Shown: positions 7,601 to 15,746 of the stretch, piece after piece | Layout of the letters: each line of letters opens with the position of its first letter | How positions within the stretch are numbered: the first letter of the stretch is position 1 | Source: an uncultured Pseudorhodoferax sp. | Lineage (GTDB): Bacteria > Pseudomonadota > Gammaproteobacteria > Burkholderiales > Burkholderiaceae | Direction: 5' to 3' | DNA length: 23,840 nucleotides | Assembly (NCBI GenBank): GCA_913776795.1 | Contig: CAJYRH010000456.1 | Location: 1-23,840 of the forward strand | Program-made: the position numbers and the translations under genes | The notes under the pieces: model-generated | Seen by the model: the letters and a program-made list of their open reading frames with translations, nothing else | Database searches by the model: none | Told to the model about the DNA's origin: nothing

Positions 7601-9231
7601 GCCGGCATCCCTGCCGTCGTGCGGCGCGCGCCTGCCTCGGCGTGCACGCCGTGCGGCATGGCCGTCAGCGCCTGCACGAGTTCACGCTCCAGCGGCTTCT
7701 CCGACGCCGTCTTCGGGATCTCCGGCAGCACCTGGAGCAGGCTGGGCACGAAATTGGGCTCCAGTGCGGCCCGGCACGCCCGGAACAGTGCCTGCGCATC
7801 CAGCGGCCCGTCGTGCAGCGGGACCACGGCGGCCACGACGTCCTTGTCGCCCGGCGCACCCGACGCGGCGGGCACGCCGTAGACGTACACGTCGCGCACC
7901 AGGCCCGATTCGGCGATGGCCTTTTCGACGAAGGCGGTGTTGATGAAGTCGCCGTTGCGCCGCAGGCCGCCGCCCTGTCGGTACACGAAGAACAGCCAGC
8001 CGTCGGCGTCCTCGCGCACCACGTCGCCCATGTGCAGCCAGCCGCCCGCGCCCTTGCGCGCGGACGCCTCGGGGTTGCCGACGTATTCGACATGGAACGG
8101 CGATCCGTCTGCCGGCCGCAGCCACAGTTCGCCAGGCGTTCCGCGTGGGGTCTGCCCACCTGCGTCGTCGACGATGCGGTACACGAGGTGTGGCGCGATC
8201 CGTCCGATGCTGCCGACCGGCCCCTGGCCGAGCGGCTTGATCGCAAGCCCGCCCTCGGCAGAACCGTAGAACTCGAGGACCTGGACGCCGAAGCGCTGTT
8301 CGAACTTCTCCCAGATCGCGGCGGGCATGCCCGCCGACACGACGAAGCGGACCGGGTTGTCGGCGTCGTCCGGGCGCGGCGGCTCCGCGTACAGCGTGGT
8401 CGTCATGCCGCCGAGCAGCGTGAAGCTGGTGCACCGGTAACGGCGCGTGATGGCCCACAGGCGCGAGCGTGTGAAGCGGCGCGAGAACACGGCGCGCAGG
8501 CCGCCCAGCAGGGCCGGCGCGAGGGTAACCTGCAGCGCGTTCGCATGGGTCAGCGACAGTCCGGAGTACAGGCGGTCGTCGTCGCGGTAGCCGAAGCCCT
8601 GGAGTGCTGCGGCCGCGGTGTCGCAGAAGCGGCGGTTGGTCAACACGATGCCCTTCGGGTCGCCGGTCGTGCCCGAGGTGTGCATGATCTGCATCGGCTC
8701 GTCCCCGTTGTCCTGCGGCACGGGCAGATCCTCGCCGGTGGGCTCGCGCAGCACGGCGTAGTCCTCCACGCGCGGCGACCAGAGGCTGCGGGCCGGGCCC
8801 TCATGGGTGGCGAGTGCGATGGTCCATTGCACCGTCGCGCAGCCGTCCACCACGGCCTGTGCATGGGGCAGCGCGTAGTCGGCGGCGATCACGCCGGTGG
8901 CCTTCGTGTTGGCGATCATGAAGGCCAGCTTGTGGCCCTTGGTGCGCGGGTCGATCGGCACCAGCACGGCACGCAGCAGCGCGGCCGCGACCATCAGCTC
9001 GACGAATTCCGCATGGTTGGCCATGAGCAACGCGACCACGCTGCCGGGCCCGACGCCGCGCCGCCGCAGGCCGCGCGCCAGTGCCTGGCCGTGGTGCCAG
9101 AGCTGGCCATAGGTGCGCACCACGTCGGGCACCACGTCGGCGCCTTCGAACATCAGCACCTCGCGCTGCGGGTCGGCCTGGGCGAAGGCGCGGACGATGG
9201 AGGCGAGATTGGCGTGTGGGTTCGGCGCCAT
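7597..9231 (-). CDS. Class I adenylate-forming acyl-CoA ligase (CaiC-like)
   Basis: A 544-residue ATP-dependent acid:CoA ligase that would activate the carboxylic acid substrate through an acyl-AMP. The P-loop is HTSGTTGDPKG (184-194); the A5 motif is EFYGSAEGG (320-328); WLHMGDVVREDADGWLFF holds the ATP-ribose Asp403; the C-terminal hinge and catalytic-lysine region is IPKTASEKPLER with Lys512. The glycine usually before that lysine is Glu here (SEK in place of the usual SGK). The overall look is of the crotonobetaine/carnitine-CoA ligase group, but that does not fix the substrate. An upstream in-frame start at 9294 would overlap the thiolase end; ATG 9231, four bases after the thiolase stop, is preferred. 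The stop overlaps the SDR start. Confidence 0.9.
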   Translation of the reverse strand: MAPNPHANLASIVRAFAQADPQREVLMFEGADVVPDVVRTYGQLWHHGQALARGLRRRGVGPGSVVALLMANHAEFVELMVAAALLRAVLVPIDPRTKGHKLAFMIANTKATGVIAADYALPHAQAVVDGCATVQWTIALATHEGPARSLWSPRVEDYAVLREPTGEDLPVPQDNGDEPMQIMHTSGTTGDPKGIVLTNRRFCDTAAAALQGFGYRDDDRLYSGLSLTHANALQVTLAPALLGGLRAVFSRRFTRSRLWAITRRYRCTSFTLLGGMTTTLYAEPPRPDDADNPVRFVVSAGMPAAIWEKFEQRFGVQVLEFYGSAEGGLAIKPLGQGPVGSIGRIAPHLVYRIVDDAGGQTPRGTPGELWLRPADGSPFHVEYVGNPEASARKGAGGWLHMGDVVREDADGWLFFVYRQGGGLRRNGDFINTAFVEKAIAESGLVRDVYVYGVPAASGAPGDKDVVAAVVPLHDGPLDAQALFRACRAALEPNFVPSLLQVLPEIPKTASEKPLERELVQALTAMPHGVHAEAGARRTTAGMPA

Positions 9232-9235
9232 GGTG

Positions 9236-10489
9236 TCAGGTCCTCTGCAGAATGCTGATGACGATGGCGGCGGCGTCCTCGCCGATCCATCCACCGCCGT
9301 TCTCGGCCAGCGCGGTGCGTGCGCCTTCGACCTGCCGCCTGCCGCAGCGGCCGCGCAGCTGCTCGGTCAGTTCCACCAGCTGCGCGCAGCCGGACGCACC
9401 GATCGGGTGGCCCTTGCGCAGCAGGCCTCCCGAAGGGTTGACCGGAACCCGCCCGCCCAAGCGCGTCGCCCCGCTTTCCAGCAGGGCCACGGCCTCTCCG
9501 GGCGCGGCCAGGCCCAGGTGTTCGTAGTACATGAGCTCGGCCGGCGCGCCGGCGTCGTGCAGTTCGACCACGTCCAGATCCGCCGGGCCGACACCCGCGG
9601 CCGCGTAGGCATCCGCGGCGACGGTCGGCGCCAGCCGCGCTGGGTCATCGGCCGCGTAGTCCCAGCCCGAGGCCAGCACCGACGACAGCACGCGCACCTT
9701 GGGTTGCACGCCCAGCCGCGCGGCCGCCTTGGCGGACACGAGCACCAGGGCGGCTGCGCCGTCGCCGATCGGCGCGCACATGGGGCGCGTCAGCGGGTCG
9801 ACGATGACGGGCGCGGCCAGCACTTCCTCGATGGTCATGACATCCTGGAACTGCGCCTTCGGATTCAGGCTGCCGTGGAACGTGTTCTTGGCTGCCACAG
9901 CGGCGAAGTCGCGCTGCGTCGCGCCATGGGTGTGCATGTAGTCGCGTGCCATGCCGGCATACAGGTCCATGAAGAGCGAGCGCGACTGGCCGGCCTGCGA
10001 CAGATCCGCGGCGCCGCCCGTGCGGGCGAGATTGGCGGCGAGCGCCGCCATGACCTCGTCGATGGACTCCAGGTCCACCGCGCCGTCGAACACCGAGAAG
10101 GTGCGGCGCTTGTCCTCGCTGTAGAGCTTCTCGAAGCCGGCGACGAGCACGGTGTCGTACGCACCCAGCGCGATCATCTGGACCGCCTGCTGGAACGCGG
10201 TGGCCGAAGTCGCGCAGGCGTTCTCGACGTTGACGACCGGGATGCGCCCGATGCCCATGCTGCGCAGCACCACCTGGCCCGGGACCAGCACCTGCCCGGT
10301 CATGACGCCAGCCGCGGCGTTGCCCATGTAGGCGGCCTGCAGCGCGCTGGCGTCGATGCCGGCGTCGGCGAGCGCCTCGCCGATGGCCTCGGCGGCGAGC
10401 GACTTGAGGCCGCGGTCGAGAAACTTGCCGAAACGGGTCATGCCCGTGCCGGCGATGAAGACGGGTTCCATGCCGTGGTGGTCGCTCAT
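9236..10489 (-). CDS. Thiolase-superfamily enzyme, SCP2/lipid-transfer-like, atypical active site
   Basis: A 417-residue thiolase-fold protein. The nucleophile is probably Cys92 in VENACATSATAF; GHPIGASG supplies His361; VELHDA (His311) replaces the HDCF motif of SCP2 thiolases, so the second Cys is absent there, and the C-terminal region reads AENGGGWIG where degradative thiolases have a CxG motif. Related SCP2-like proteins can act as 3-ketoacyl-CoA thiolases or, as in steroid side-chain degradation, as retro-aldol lyases, so the reaction is uncertain. No DUF35 partner protein is seen nearby. The longer frame upstream (to 11614) is an artefact; the ATG at 10489 overlaps the stop of the binding-protein gene by ATGA, so the two are translationally coupled. 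Confidence 0.88.
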   Translation of the reverse strand: MSDHHGMEPVFIAGTGMTRFGKFLDRGLKSLAAEAIGEALADAGIDASALQAAYMGNAAAGVMTGQVLVPGQVVLRSMGIGRIPVVNVENACATSATAFQQAVQMIALGAYDTVLVAGFEKLYSEDKRRTFSVFDGAVDLESIDEVMAALAANLARTGGAADLSQAGQSRSLFMDLYAGMARDYMHTHGATQRDFAAVAAKNTFHGSLNPKAQFQDVMTIEEVLAAPVIVDPLTRPMCAPIGDGAAALVLVSAKAAARLGVQPKVRVLSSVLASGWDYAADDPARLAPTVAADAYAAAGVGPADLDVVELHDAGAPAELMYYEHLGLAAPGEAVALLESGATRLGGRVPVNPSGGLLRKGHPIGASGCAQLVELTEQLRGRCGRRQVEGARTALAENGGGWIGEDAAAIVISILQRT

Positions 10490-11484
10490 TCGGGCTTGAA
10501 ATCGATGGAGCGCAGCAGCGCGCCGTTCCTCTCGAAGTCGGCACGCAGCGATTTCGTCAGCTCGTCCGAGGTGGAGGGCTGCCCGACATCGAGACCGATG
10601 TCCTGCAGGCGCTGGCGCGTCGCCGGCTGCTCCAGGATCTTGAAGACAGCCTGGCGCAGCCGTGCCTGCGCCGCAGCCGGCACGTCCGGCGTCGTCCACA
10701 CGCCCATCCAGATGACCGTTTCCAGGTCCGGCATGCCGAGTTCGCGGAACGTGGGCACGTCGGGCAGGGAGGGCGAGCGCTTCGGCAGGCTGACGGCGAA
10801 GGCCTTCAACTTGCCGGACTTGATGAGCGGCAATGAGGTCGACGTGCCATCGAACATCAGCGGCACGTGGCCGCCCATCACATCCGTCAGCCCTGGCATC
10901 GAACTCTTGTACGGGACGTGCACCAGGTCGATGCCGGCGGCCCGGTTGAGTTGCAGGCCCATCATGTGCGAGGCGGTGCCTGCGCTGTAGGAGGCGAAAC
11001 TGATCTTGCCGGGGTTGGCCTTCGCCAGGGCGACCAGCTCGCCCATCGTGTCGGCCTTCAGCGACGGGCTGCCGACCAGCACCAGCCCGAAGCGCGCGAA
11101 TTCGGCGATCGGCTTGACCTCCTTGGCCATGTCGATGCGCAGCTTGACGATGTGGGGAATCTCGGACACCAGGCCACTGATCGCGACGAGCACCGTAGAG
11201 CCGTCGTGCGGCGATTGCATCAGGTCGTTCACGGCGATGGCGCCGCCGCCACCGGGCTTGAGCTCCACGATGGCGGGGCGGCCCAGTTCCTTCTGCAGGC
11301 CTTCCGACAGCATGCGCGCGACGATGTCGGAGGCCCCACCGGCAGCACCCGCTGCGACCACGCGCAGCGGCTTGTCGGACGCAGGCTGGGCATGCGCCGC
11401 AGGGCCTGCAGTGGCGGCGAACGCCATCGCCATCGCGAGGCAGAGGCGGCGCCGCAGCGCTTTGGAATGGTTGGGCAGTGTCAC
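10486..11484 (-). CDS. Bug/TctC-type tripartite tricarboxylate transporter binding protein
   Basis: A 332-residue periplasmic solute-binding protein of the Bug family. The N-terminus is a signal peptide: a basic region (KALRRR), a hydrophobic core (LCLAMAMAFAATAG) and AHA-Q cleavage near residue 32. Family landmarks follow: LRVVAAGAAGGASDIVARMLSEGL, KPGGGGAIAVNDLMQSP, VHVPYKSSMPGLTDVMGGHVPLMFD and SPSLPDVPTFRELG. I choose the GTG at 11484 because AGGAG lies six bases upstream and the signal peptide follows directly; an upstream start at 11553 would add an untypical leader. No TctA or TctB membrane subunits are encoded nearby, as is common for Bug proteins. Position inside a CoA-degradation cluster suggests it captures the substrate that the ligase then activates. 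Confidence 0.93.
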   Translation of the reverse strand: MTLPNHSKALRRRLCLAMAMAFAATAGPAAHAQPASDKPLRVVAAGAAGGASDIVARMLSEGLQKELGRPAIVELKPGGGGAIAVNDLMQSPHDGSTVLVAISGLVSEIPHIVKLRIDMAKEVKPIAEFARFGLVLVGSPSLKADTMGELVALAKANPGKISFASYSAGTASHMMGLQLNRAAGIDLVHVPYKSSMPGLTDVMGGHVPLMFDGTSTSLPLIKSGKLKAFAVSLPKRSPSLPDVPTFRELGMPDLETVIWMGVWTTPDVPAAAQARLRQAVFKILEQPATRQRLQDIGLDVGQPSTSDELTKSLRADFERNGALLRSIDFKPE

Positions 11485-11549
11485 TCGGGTCTCCTGGTGG
11501 TTGTGTGCGGTTGCGGGATGTCGCCGGCGGTGCGGCCAGCCTGCGCAGC

Positions 11550-12239
11550 TCATTCAGCGGCGCGTTTGCGGGCAGCCGGCGCCTTTCTCGTCCTGGTCGG
11601 TGGGGCGGCTGCATGGGCCTTGTTGGCCACGATGCCGTTCCACAGGATCGACAGCAGTGGGGCGGCCTGCGCCGGCAGCGAGTAGCTGCGCCGGCGGTAT
11701 TCCCACATCAGGAAGGCCCGGTTGAAGATGGCGTTGAAGGCATCGAGGATGACGCGGCTGTCCAGGTCGCACCGCAGTTCGCCCCGCTGCTGCGCGTCGT
11801 TGAGCGCGTGGAGCAACCGCTTCATCAGCTGCCTCTGCGCGAAGCTCGGATCGCGAATCCACCGTTCCAGCGGCACCGTCATGAAGATGATGCGGCCGAC
11901 GTTCGGGTTGTTTTCGTAGAACGCCAGGTGGCGCGTCAGCACGGCGAGCAGCTTGGGTTTCAGGTCGCCTTCCCCGTCGAGGGGCTCCAGGGCGTGGGGA
12001 TAGAGCCCTTCCAGCCAGTGCTGGATGAACCAGAACAGCAGCGCCTCCTTGTCACCGAAGTAGGTGTAGATCGTGCGAAAGCTCATGCCGGCCTCGCGTG
12101 CGATCGTGCGCATGTCGGCGCGGTGGAAGTCCCCGGCCGCGTAGGTTTCCATGATCACGGGCGAGAGGCGGTCCCGCAGGTGGGCCGGGATGCTTTTCTG
12201 GGCGGCGGCGGGCGCCGCCGCGGTGCTGGTTCTGGGCAT
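11550..12239 (-). CDS. TetR-family transcriptional regulator
   Basis: A 229-residue regulator with a TetR-type helix-turn-helix at about residues 41-61 (DMRTIAREAGMSFRTIYTYFGDKEAL) after a low-complexity, Ala-rich N-terminus. The rest is a helical ligand-binding and dimerisation domain ending in a basic Ala/Arg/Lys-rich tail. It is the first gene of the minus-strand cluster, 65 bp before the Bug gene start. An imperfect 38-bp inverted repeat lies 12 bp upstream of its ATG, so autoregulation and control of the whole cluster are likely. Given the cluster, a CoA thioester or the free acid is a reasonable effector, but nothing in the sequence shows it. Confidence 0.93.
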   Translation of the reverse strand: MPRTSTAAAPAAAQKSIPAHLRDRLSPVIMETYAAGDFHRADMRTIAREAGMSFRTIYTYFGDKEALLFWFIQHWLEGLYPHALEPLDGEGDLKPKLLAVLTRHLAFYENNPNVGRIIFMTVPLERWIRDPSFAQRQLMKRLLHALNDAQQRGELRCDLDSRVILDAFNAIFNRAFLMWEYRRRSYSLPAQAAPLLSILWNGIVANKAHAAAPPTRTRKAPAARKRAAE

Positions 12240-12251
12240 GACCTGTCGGGT

Positions 12252-12289
12252 GGATAACGTCGTTACCGCAAATGGTAATGTTGTTATCC
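12252..12289. promoter_or_regulatory. Inverted-repeat operator candidate for the TetR regulator
   Basis: Arms GGATAACGTCGTTACC (12252-12267) and GGTAATGTTGTTATCC (12274-12289) are complementary at 13 of 16 positions around a six-base centre. The repeat is AT-richer than anything around it and lies 12 bp upstream of the tetR start, where the promoter should be. TetR repressors commonly bind such repeats in their own promoters. Each arm also has half-site character (ATAAC and GTTAC-like units), so two dimers could bind. Confidence 0.75.
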
Positions 12290-12383
12290 GCGACCGGAGA
12301 CAGGGTTAACCCGGGCCGTGCGGCAAGACGGTCGGCCTAGGGAGAGCGGCGAATGCGCTTGCGGTGCTGTGCAGCCGAGCCGC

Positions 12384-13325
12384 TCACGGCGGAGCTGGCG
12401 CAGTGCCCGCGGCTGGCGGCGTCGGGCCGCCGATGAACGCCCGCAGGTCCGCCAGTACCGGCGCCAGCCAGCGCAGCGGCCAGGCCACGGCGCCGACCAG
12501 CGTGGCGTGGTTGACGCGGTCGTACAGGCGCAGCGTCACGGGCACGCCGGCAGCCTGCAGCTTGCCGGCCAGCTGGATGGTGCTGCGCTCGGGACTCACG
12601 AGCGGGTCCCTGGTTGCCGCACCGAGGAAGGTGCGCGGCGCATCGGCCGGGGCGAATTCGATGGGCTGCGCGCGCGTCGGGTAGTTCGGGTGGAAGAACA
12701 CCGGCTGCGCGTCGGGGTTGTCCGTGGGAAAGAAGTCGTACGGTCCGGCCAGGCCGATCCAGCCGGCCAGCTCCTGCGGCCGGTGGCCTGTGGCCCCCAG
12801 CCAGCGCGGGTCCAATGCCAGCATCGCCGCGTTGTAGCCCCCCGCGCTGTGGCCCATCACGAACACGCGGCCCGGGTCGGCGCCCAGGCGGCGGGCCTGG
12901 TCCATGCCATAGGCCAGCGCCAGCGCGCTGTCCTGCAGGAACGCCGGGTAGCGCACCTCGGGGTACAGCCGGTAGTCGGCGACGAGCGCCAGCACGCCCT
13001 GCGCGGCCAGCGCTTCGCCCAGGAAGCGGTAGTCGCCGCGCGCCCCGCTGTTCCATGAGCCGCCGTAGAAGAACACCACCATGGGCCAGCCCGCCGCAGG
13101 TGGCGCGCTGGTGGGCGTGTAGATGTCCAGGCGCTGGCGCGGTCCGCTGCCATAGGCAACGCCCTCCTGCAGCGTGTAGGTGGAACGGGCCGACAGCGCA
13201 TTGAGCGCTCCAGCGCCGGAACAGCCGGCCAGCAAGGCAGCGGCGGCCAGGACGCCCGCGAGGACGATTGGACGGAGTGGGGCGAGCAGGGCGTGCAAGG
13301 GAAGGGGTCCGGCAGTGAAACGCAC
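12384..13325 (-). CDS. Alpha/beta hydrolase lipoprotein, esterase-like
   Basis: Predicted secreted or membrane-anchored hydrolase of the alpha/beta fold. A hydrophobic leader ends in LLAGC (Cys35), a lipobox, so lipoprotein processing is likely. VVFFYGGSWNSGAR (near 83-96) is the oxyanion-hole region, with Tyr in place of the usual His of HGG. GHSAGG contains nucleophile Ser160; AATRDPLVSP holds Asp240 and RVNHATLVG His273, completing the triad. It resembles the BD-FAE/carboxylesterase group acting on small esters or amides. Two GTG starts are possible: 13325 (313 residues, compact signal peptide, chosen) or 13358 (324 residues); neither has a convincing Shine-Dalgarno site. It lies upstream of tetR on the same strand but separated by 144 bp that contain the operator, so it is probably a separate unit. 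Confidence 0.87.
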   Translation of the reverse strand: MRFTAGPLPLHALLAPLRPIVLAGVLAAAALLAGCSGAGALNALSARSTYTLQEGVAYGSGPRQRLDIYTPTSAPPAAGWPMVVFFYGGSWNSGARGDYRFLGEALAAQGVLALVADYRLYPEVRYPAFLQDSALALAYGMDQARRLGADPGRVFVMGHSAGGYNAAMLALDPRWLGATGHRPQELAGWIGLAGPYDFFPTDNPDAQPVFFHPNYPTRAQPIEFAPADAPRTFLGAATRDPLVSPERSTIQLAGKLQAAGVPVTLRLYDRVNHATLVGAVAWPLRWLAPVLADLRAFIGGPTPPAAGTAPAPP

Positions 13326-13394
13326 CTTGAGTACGCCGTGCCAGCGCTGTCGGATCACTGTGGCGCGCGCTGGCCGGCGCGCTGCGCCGGCGTG

Positions 13395-14072
13395 TCAGTC
13401 GTCGAAGCCGACGAACCGGGCCGCCTCGTCCACCGACTTGCGCTGCGACACCACGGCGTTGGCCGGGAAGCTGTCGTCCGGCCAGCCCATCGCGATGCAG
13501 GTCTGGATCACCTGGTCGTCCGGGATGCCGGCCTCGGCCCGCACCACCGGCGACTGCATGATGCCCTGGCTGTTGATCACGCAGCCCAGGCCGCGCGACC
13601 AGGCTGCGTTGACGATGGCGTTCACCACGCCGCCGCAGTCGAAGGGCGCGATGTCGCTGCCGTGGATGGCGCGGTCGTAGGTCACGATGATGGAGACGGG
13701 CGCGCCGAACTGGCGAAAGCCCCGCAGCACCCAGTCCTGCCGCGCGGCCTTGTCGTCGCGCGCGATGCCCATGGCCGCGAACAGCTGCTTGGCGATGCCG
13801 ATCTGGCGTTCGCGGTGCACGCCTGCGTAGTCCGGTCCCAGGCGGAACTCGCGCGAGTGGGGGATGCCGGCCAGGTTGCGTTCCACGTTGCCGGCGCGGA
13901 TGCGGTCCAGCACCGCACCGGTGACGACGTGGAAATTCCAAGGCTGGGTGTTCAGCGAGGTGGGTGCGCGCATCGCCAGCGTCAGCACCTCGCGGATCAG
14001 GGCCTTGGGCACGGGTTGGTCGCGGTAGCCGCGGATGCTGCGGCGGTTCTGGACCACCTCGTCGAATTCCAT
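13395..14072 (-). CDS. Nitroreductase-family flavoprotein
   Basis: A 225-residue FMN-dependent nitroreductase-family oxidoreductase. The N-terminus MEFDEVVQNRRSIRGYRDQPVP carries the Arg-rich FMN-phosphate site, and RAPTSLNTQPWNFHVVTG is the next flavin-contact segment. The middle has DCGGVVNAIVNAAWSRGLG, and IAMGWPDDSFPAN near the C-terminus matches the family. The physiological substrate cannot be told from sequence; members reduce nitroaromatics, quinones or enoates with NAD(P)H. The start at 14072 has AGGGGAGA upstream; the frame extends further but without family sequence. It is divergent from the channel-like gene across 166 bp. Confidence 0.92.
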   Translation of the reverse strand: MEFDEVVQNRRSIRGYRDQPVPKALIREVLTLAMRAPTSLNTQPWNFHVVTGAVLDRIRAGNVERNLAGIPHSREFRLGPDYAGVHRERQIGIAKQLFAAMGIARDDKAARQDWVLRGFRQFGAPVSIIVTYDRAIHGSDIAPFDCGGVVNAIVNAAWSRGLGCVINSQGIMQSPVVRAEAGIPDDQVIQTCIAMGWPDDSFPANAVVSQRKSVDEAARFVGFDD

Positions 14073-14238
14073 CGCTGTCTCCCCTGGTTCGCGCGGCCTC
14101 CCCGGGCCGGCGCGGGGGCGATCATCGGCAGGCCGTGGCCGGCTTGCGATCACGTGCGCGACACGCGGCGCAGTGCGGCGCGCCCGTCGCCCACGCAGCC
14201 CGGCCGGCACGCGCCTGAACGCGGGGCTTGCGCCGAGA

Positions 14239-14910
14239 ATGCAGCGCATGGGCCCCCTGCGATTTCTCGCGCTGACCCGGCGCAACCCCTGTGCCATCCT
14301 GCTGCTCGTGCAGCTGGCCGGCCTCGTGCTCTATCCGCTGCTGGAAGCCACGCGGGCCGGGCCCCTGGCGCTGGGCAGCCTGGGCATCGTCGTGCTGATC
14401 GTCACCACGCACATGGTGCGCAGCACGCCGGGGCTGACCTGGCTCAGCGTGTGCATCGCGTTGCCGGCCATCGCGCTGCTGGTGCTGCAGGCGGTCTGGG
14501 AGATGCACTGGCTGCTGCCCTGGTCGGCGGCACTGGAGGCAGTGTTCTATTTCTACGCCGTGGGCAGCCTGATCGCCTACATGCTGGGCGACCTGCGCGC
14601 CACCACCGACGAGCTGTTCGCCGCGGGCGCCACGTTCACGCTGCTGGCCTGGGCCTTCGCCCATGTGTTCGTGGTGCTGCAGGCGGTGCAGCCGGGCAGC
14701 TTCCTGGCCGCGGTGGACCCACAGGCCCCGCGCAGCTGGACCGAGCTGCTCTTCCTGAGCTTCGCGCTGCTGTCGTCCACCGGCATCGGTGACGTGATCC
14801 CGGTGCGCCCCGTGGCCCGCGCCATGGCCAGCCTGGAGATGTTCGCTGGCGTGATCTACCTGGCGGCCGTGGTGTCGCGGCTGATCGGGCTCACGCTGCA
14901 GCGGCGCTGA
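14239..14910 (+). CDS. Six-helix ion-channel-like membrane protein
   Basis: A 223-residue inner-membrane protein with about six hydrophobic helices (CAILLLVQLAGLVLYPLL, LGSLGIVVLIVTTHMV, WLSVCIALPAIALLVLQAVW, ALEAVFYFYAVGSLIAYML, AAGATFTLLAWAFAHVFVVLQ and MFAGVIYLAAVVSRLIGL). Between the last two lies LFLSFALLSSTGIGDVIPVRP, laid out like a pore helix and potassium-channel filter but with TGIGD in place of TVGYG. No charged voltage-sensor helix and no cytoplasmic TrkA-like domain are present. Ion selectivity is therefore uncertain. ATG 14239 and ATG 14248 are both possible starts, neither with a strong ribosome site. The convergent trxC stop lies three bases after this gene. Confidence 0.82.
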   Translation: MQRMGPLRFLALTRRNPCAILLLVQLAGLVLYPLLEATRAGPLALGSLGIVVLIVTTHMVRSTPGLTWLSVCIALPAIALLVLQAVWEMHWLLPWSAALEAVFYFYAVGSLIAYMLGDLRATTDELFAAGATFTLLAWAFAHVFVVLQAVQPGSFLAAVDPQAPRSWTELLFLSFALLSSTGIGDVIPVRPVARAMASLEMFAGVIYLAAVVSRLIGLTLQRR

Positions 14911-14913
14911 CGC

Positions 14914-15360
14914 TCAGGCCGCGCGCGCGAGCTGCGCCTGCGTCCAGCGCACGATGTCGGCCGCGCCCATGGCACCGGCCTGGCGTGCGATCTCCCGCCC
15001 ACCGCGGAACAGCGCCAGCGTGGGGATGCTGCGGATGTTGAAGCGCGCGCCCAGGGCCTGGTGCGCCTCGGTGTCGAGCTTGGCCAGCCGCACCTGCGGC
15101 TGCAGCTGGGCGGCGGCCTGCTCGAACGCCGGCGCCATCTGCCGGCACGGACCGCACCACGGCGCCCAGAAATCCACCAGTACCGGGATGTCGCTGCGAC
15201 CGACGTGGCGGTCGAAGCTGGCACCGTCCAGCGCCACGGAACGGCCCGTGAACAGCGGCTGGTGGCACCTGCCGCAGTCCGGCGCCTTGGCCAGGTCGGC
15301 CGTGGCGACGCGGTTGGTGGTGTGGCAGTGCGGACAGACGAGGTGCAGCGGCGTGGACAT
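14914..15360 (-). CDS. trxC: Thioredoxin 2 (TrxC)
   Basis: A 148-residue cytoplasmic thiol-disulfide reductant. The N-terminal zinc-finger extension that distinguishes TrxC from TrxA is present: CPHC (Cys9, Cys12) and CGRC (Cys29, Cys32). The thioredoxin domain has FWAPWCGPC (active-site cysteines within residues 68-72), the KLDTEAHQALGARFNIRSIPTLALFRGG segment with the cis-proline, and a normal C-terminus. Length matches E. coli TrxC. In many bacteria trxC responds to oxidative stress through OxyR, but I see no clear OxyR site in the upstream DNA. It is convergent with the channel-like gene and divergent from the TonB receptor. Confidence 0.95.
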   Translation of the reverse strand: MSTPLHLVCPHCHTTNRVATADLAKAPDCGRCHQPLFTGRSVALDGASFDRHVGRSDIPVLVDFWAPWCGPCRQMAPAFEQAAAQLQPQVRLAKLDTEAHQALGARFNIRSIPTLALFRGGREIARQAGAMGAADIVRWTQAQLARAA

Positions 15361-15746
15361 GGCTGCAACTGCGGGGCGCCTGCATGAATTTCAAGCCGTG
15401 CCTGGCACGGGTGCAGGCCGGGTGGGCAGGACGCGCCCTTGCCACGGCCCTCGGCGCGCGCCCCCACGGGGCCTTGCCGACCGGTCCGCTGCCTGTGCGC
15501 CGGGTGGGCGCGCTGGCCAGGCTGAACGCCGCCCAAGGCCTTGCAAGCCCTGCGGAAGGAGGCGGTCCGGGCAGGCAGGCGGCCCGTGGAGCGGCCCATG
15601 GACTGCCGCGCCGTCTGCACGCATGCGCATGGGCGGACCCTGGCAGCAGCATCGTCGGCATCGTTTGAATCCACCACGCCCGAAGCGGCGTACAGGCACG
15701 GGCAGACCGTATGAAGACCTTGTCGATGTTCTTACCAGGTACCACG
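15361..15746. other. 386-bp non-coding interval between trxC and the TonB receptor
   Basis: Divergent promoter region. No reading frame here looks like a protein; the plus-strand frame at 15384-15668 has no family resemblance. I looked for a cobalamin riboswitch, a Fur or Zur box and an intrinsic terminator and found no convincing match. Short palindromes such as GTGCCTGGCAC occur near 15402 but are expected at this GC content. Confidence 0.6.

Noticed and set aside
12303..12312. GGGTTAACCC palindrome upstream of tetR
   Set aside because: Only ten bases and no second copy near a start; too short to call beside the much stronger repeat at 12252-12289.
15384..15668. 94-codon plus-strand frame between trxC and the TonB receptor
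   Set aside because: No ribosome site, no family resemblance and composition like other shadow frames.
15361..15746. Possible cobalamin riboswitch upstream of the TonB receptor
   Set aside because: GGAAGGAGGCGG and GAGCGGCCCATGGACTGCC faintly resemble conserved parts of the element, but the upstream core segments are absent and the B12 box does not fit.
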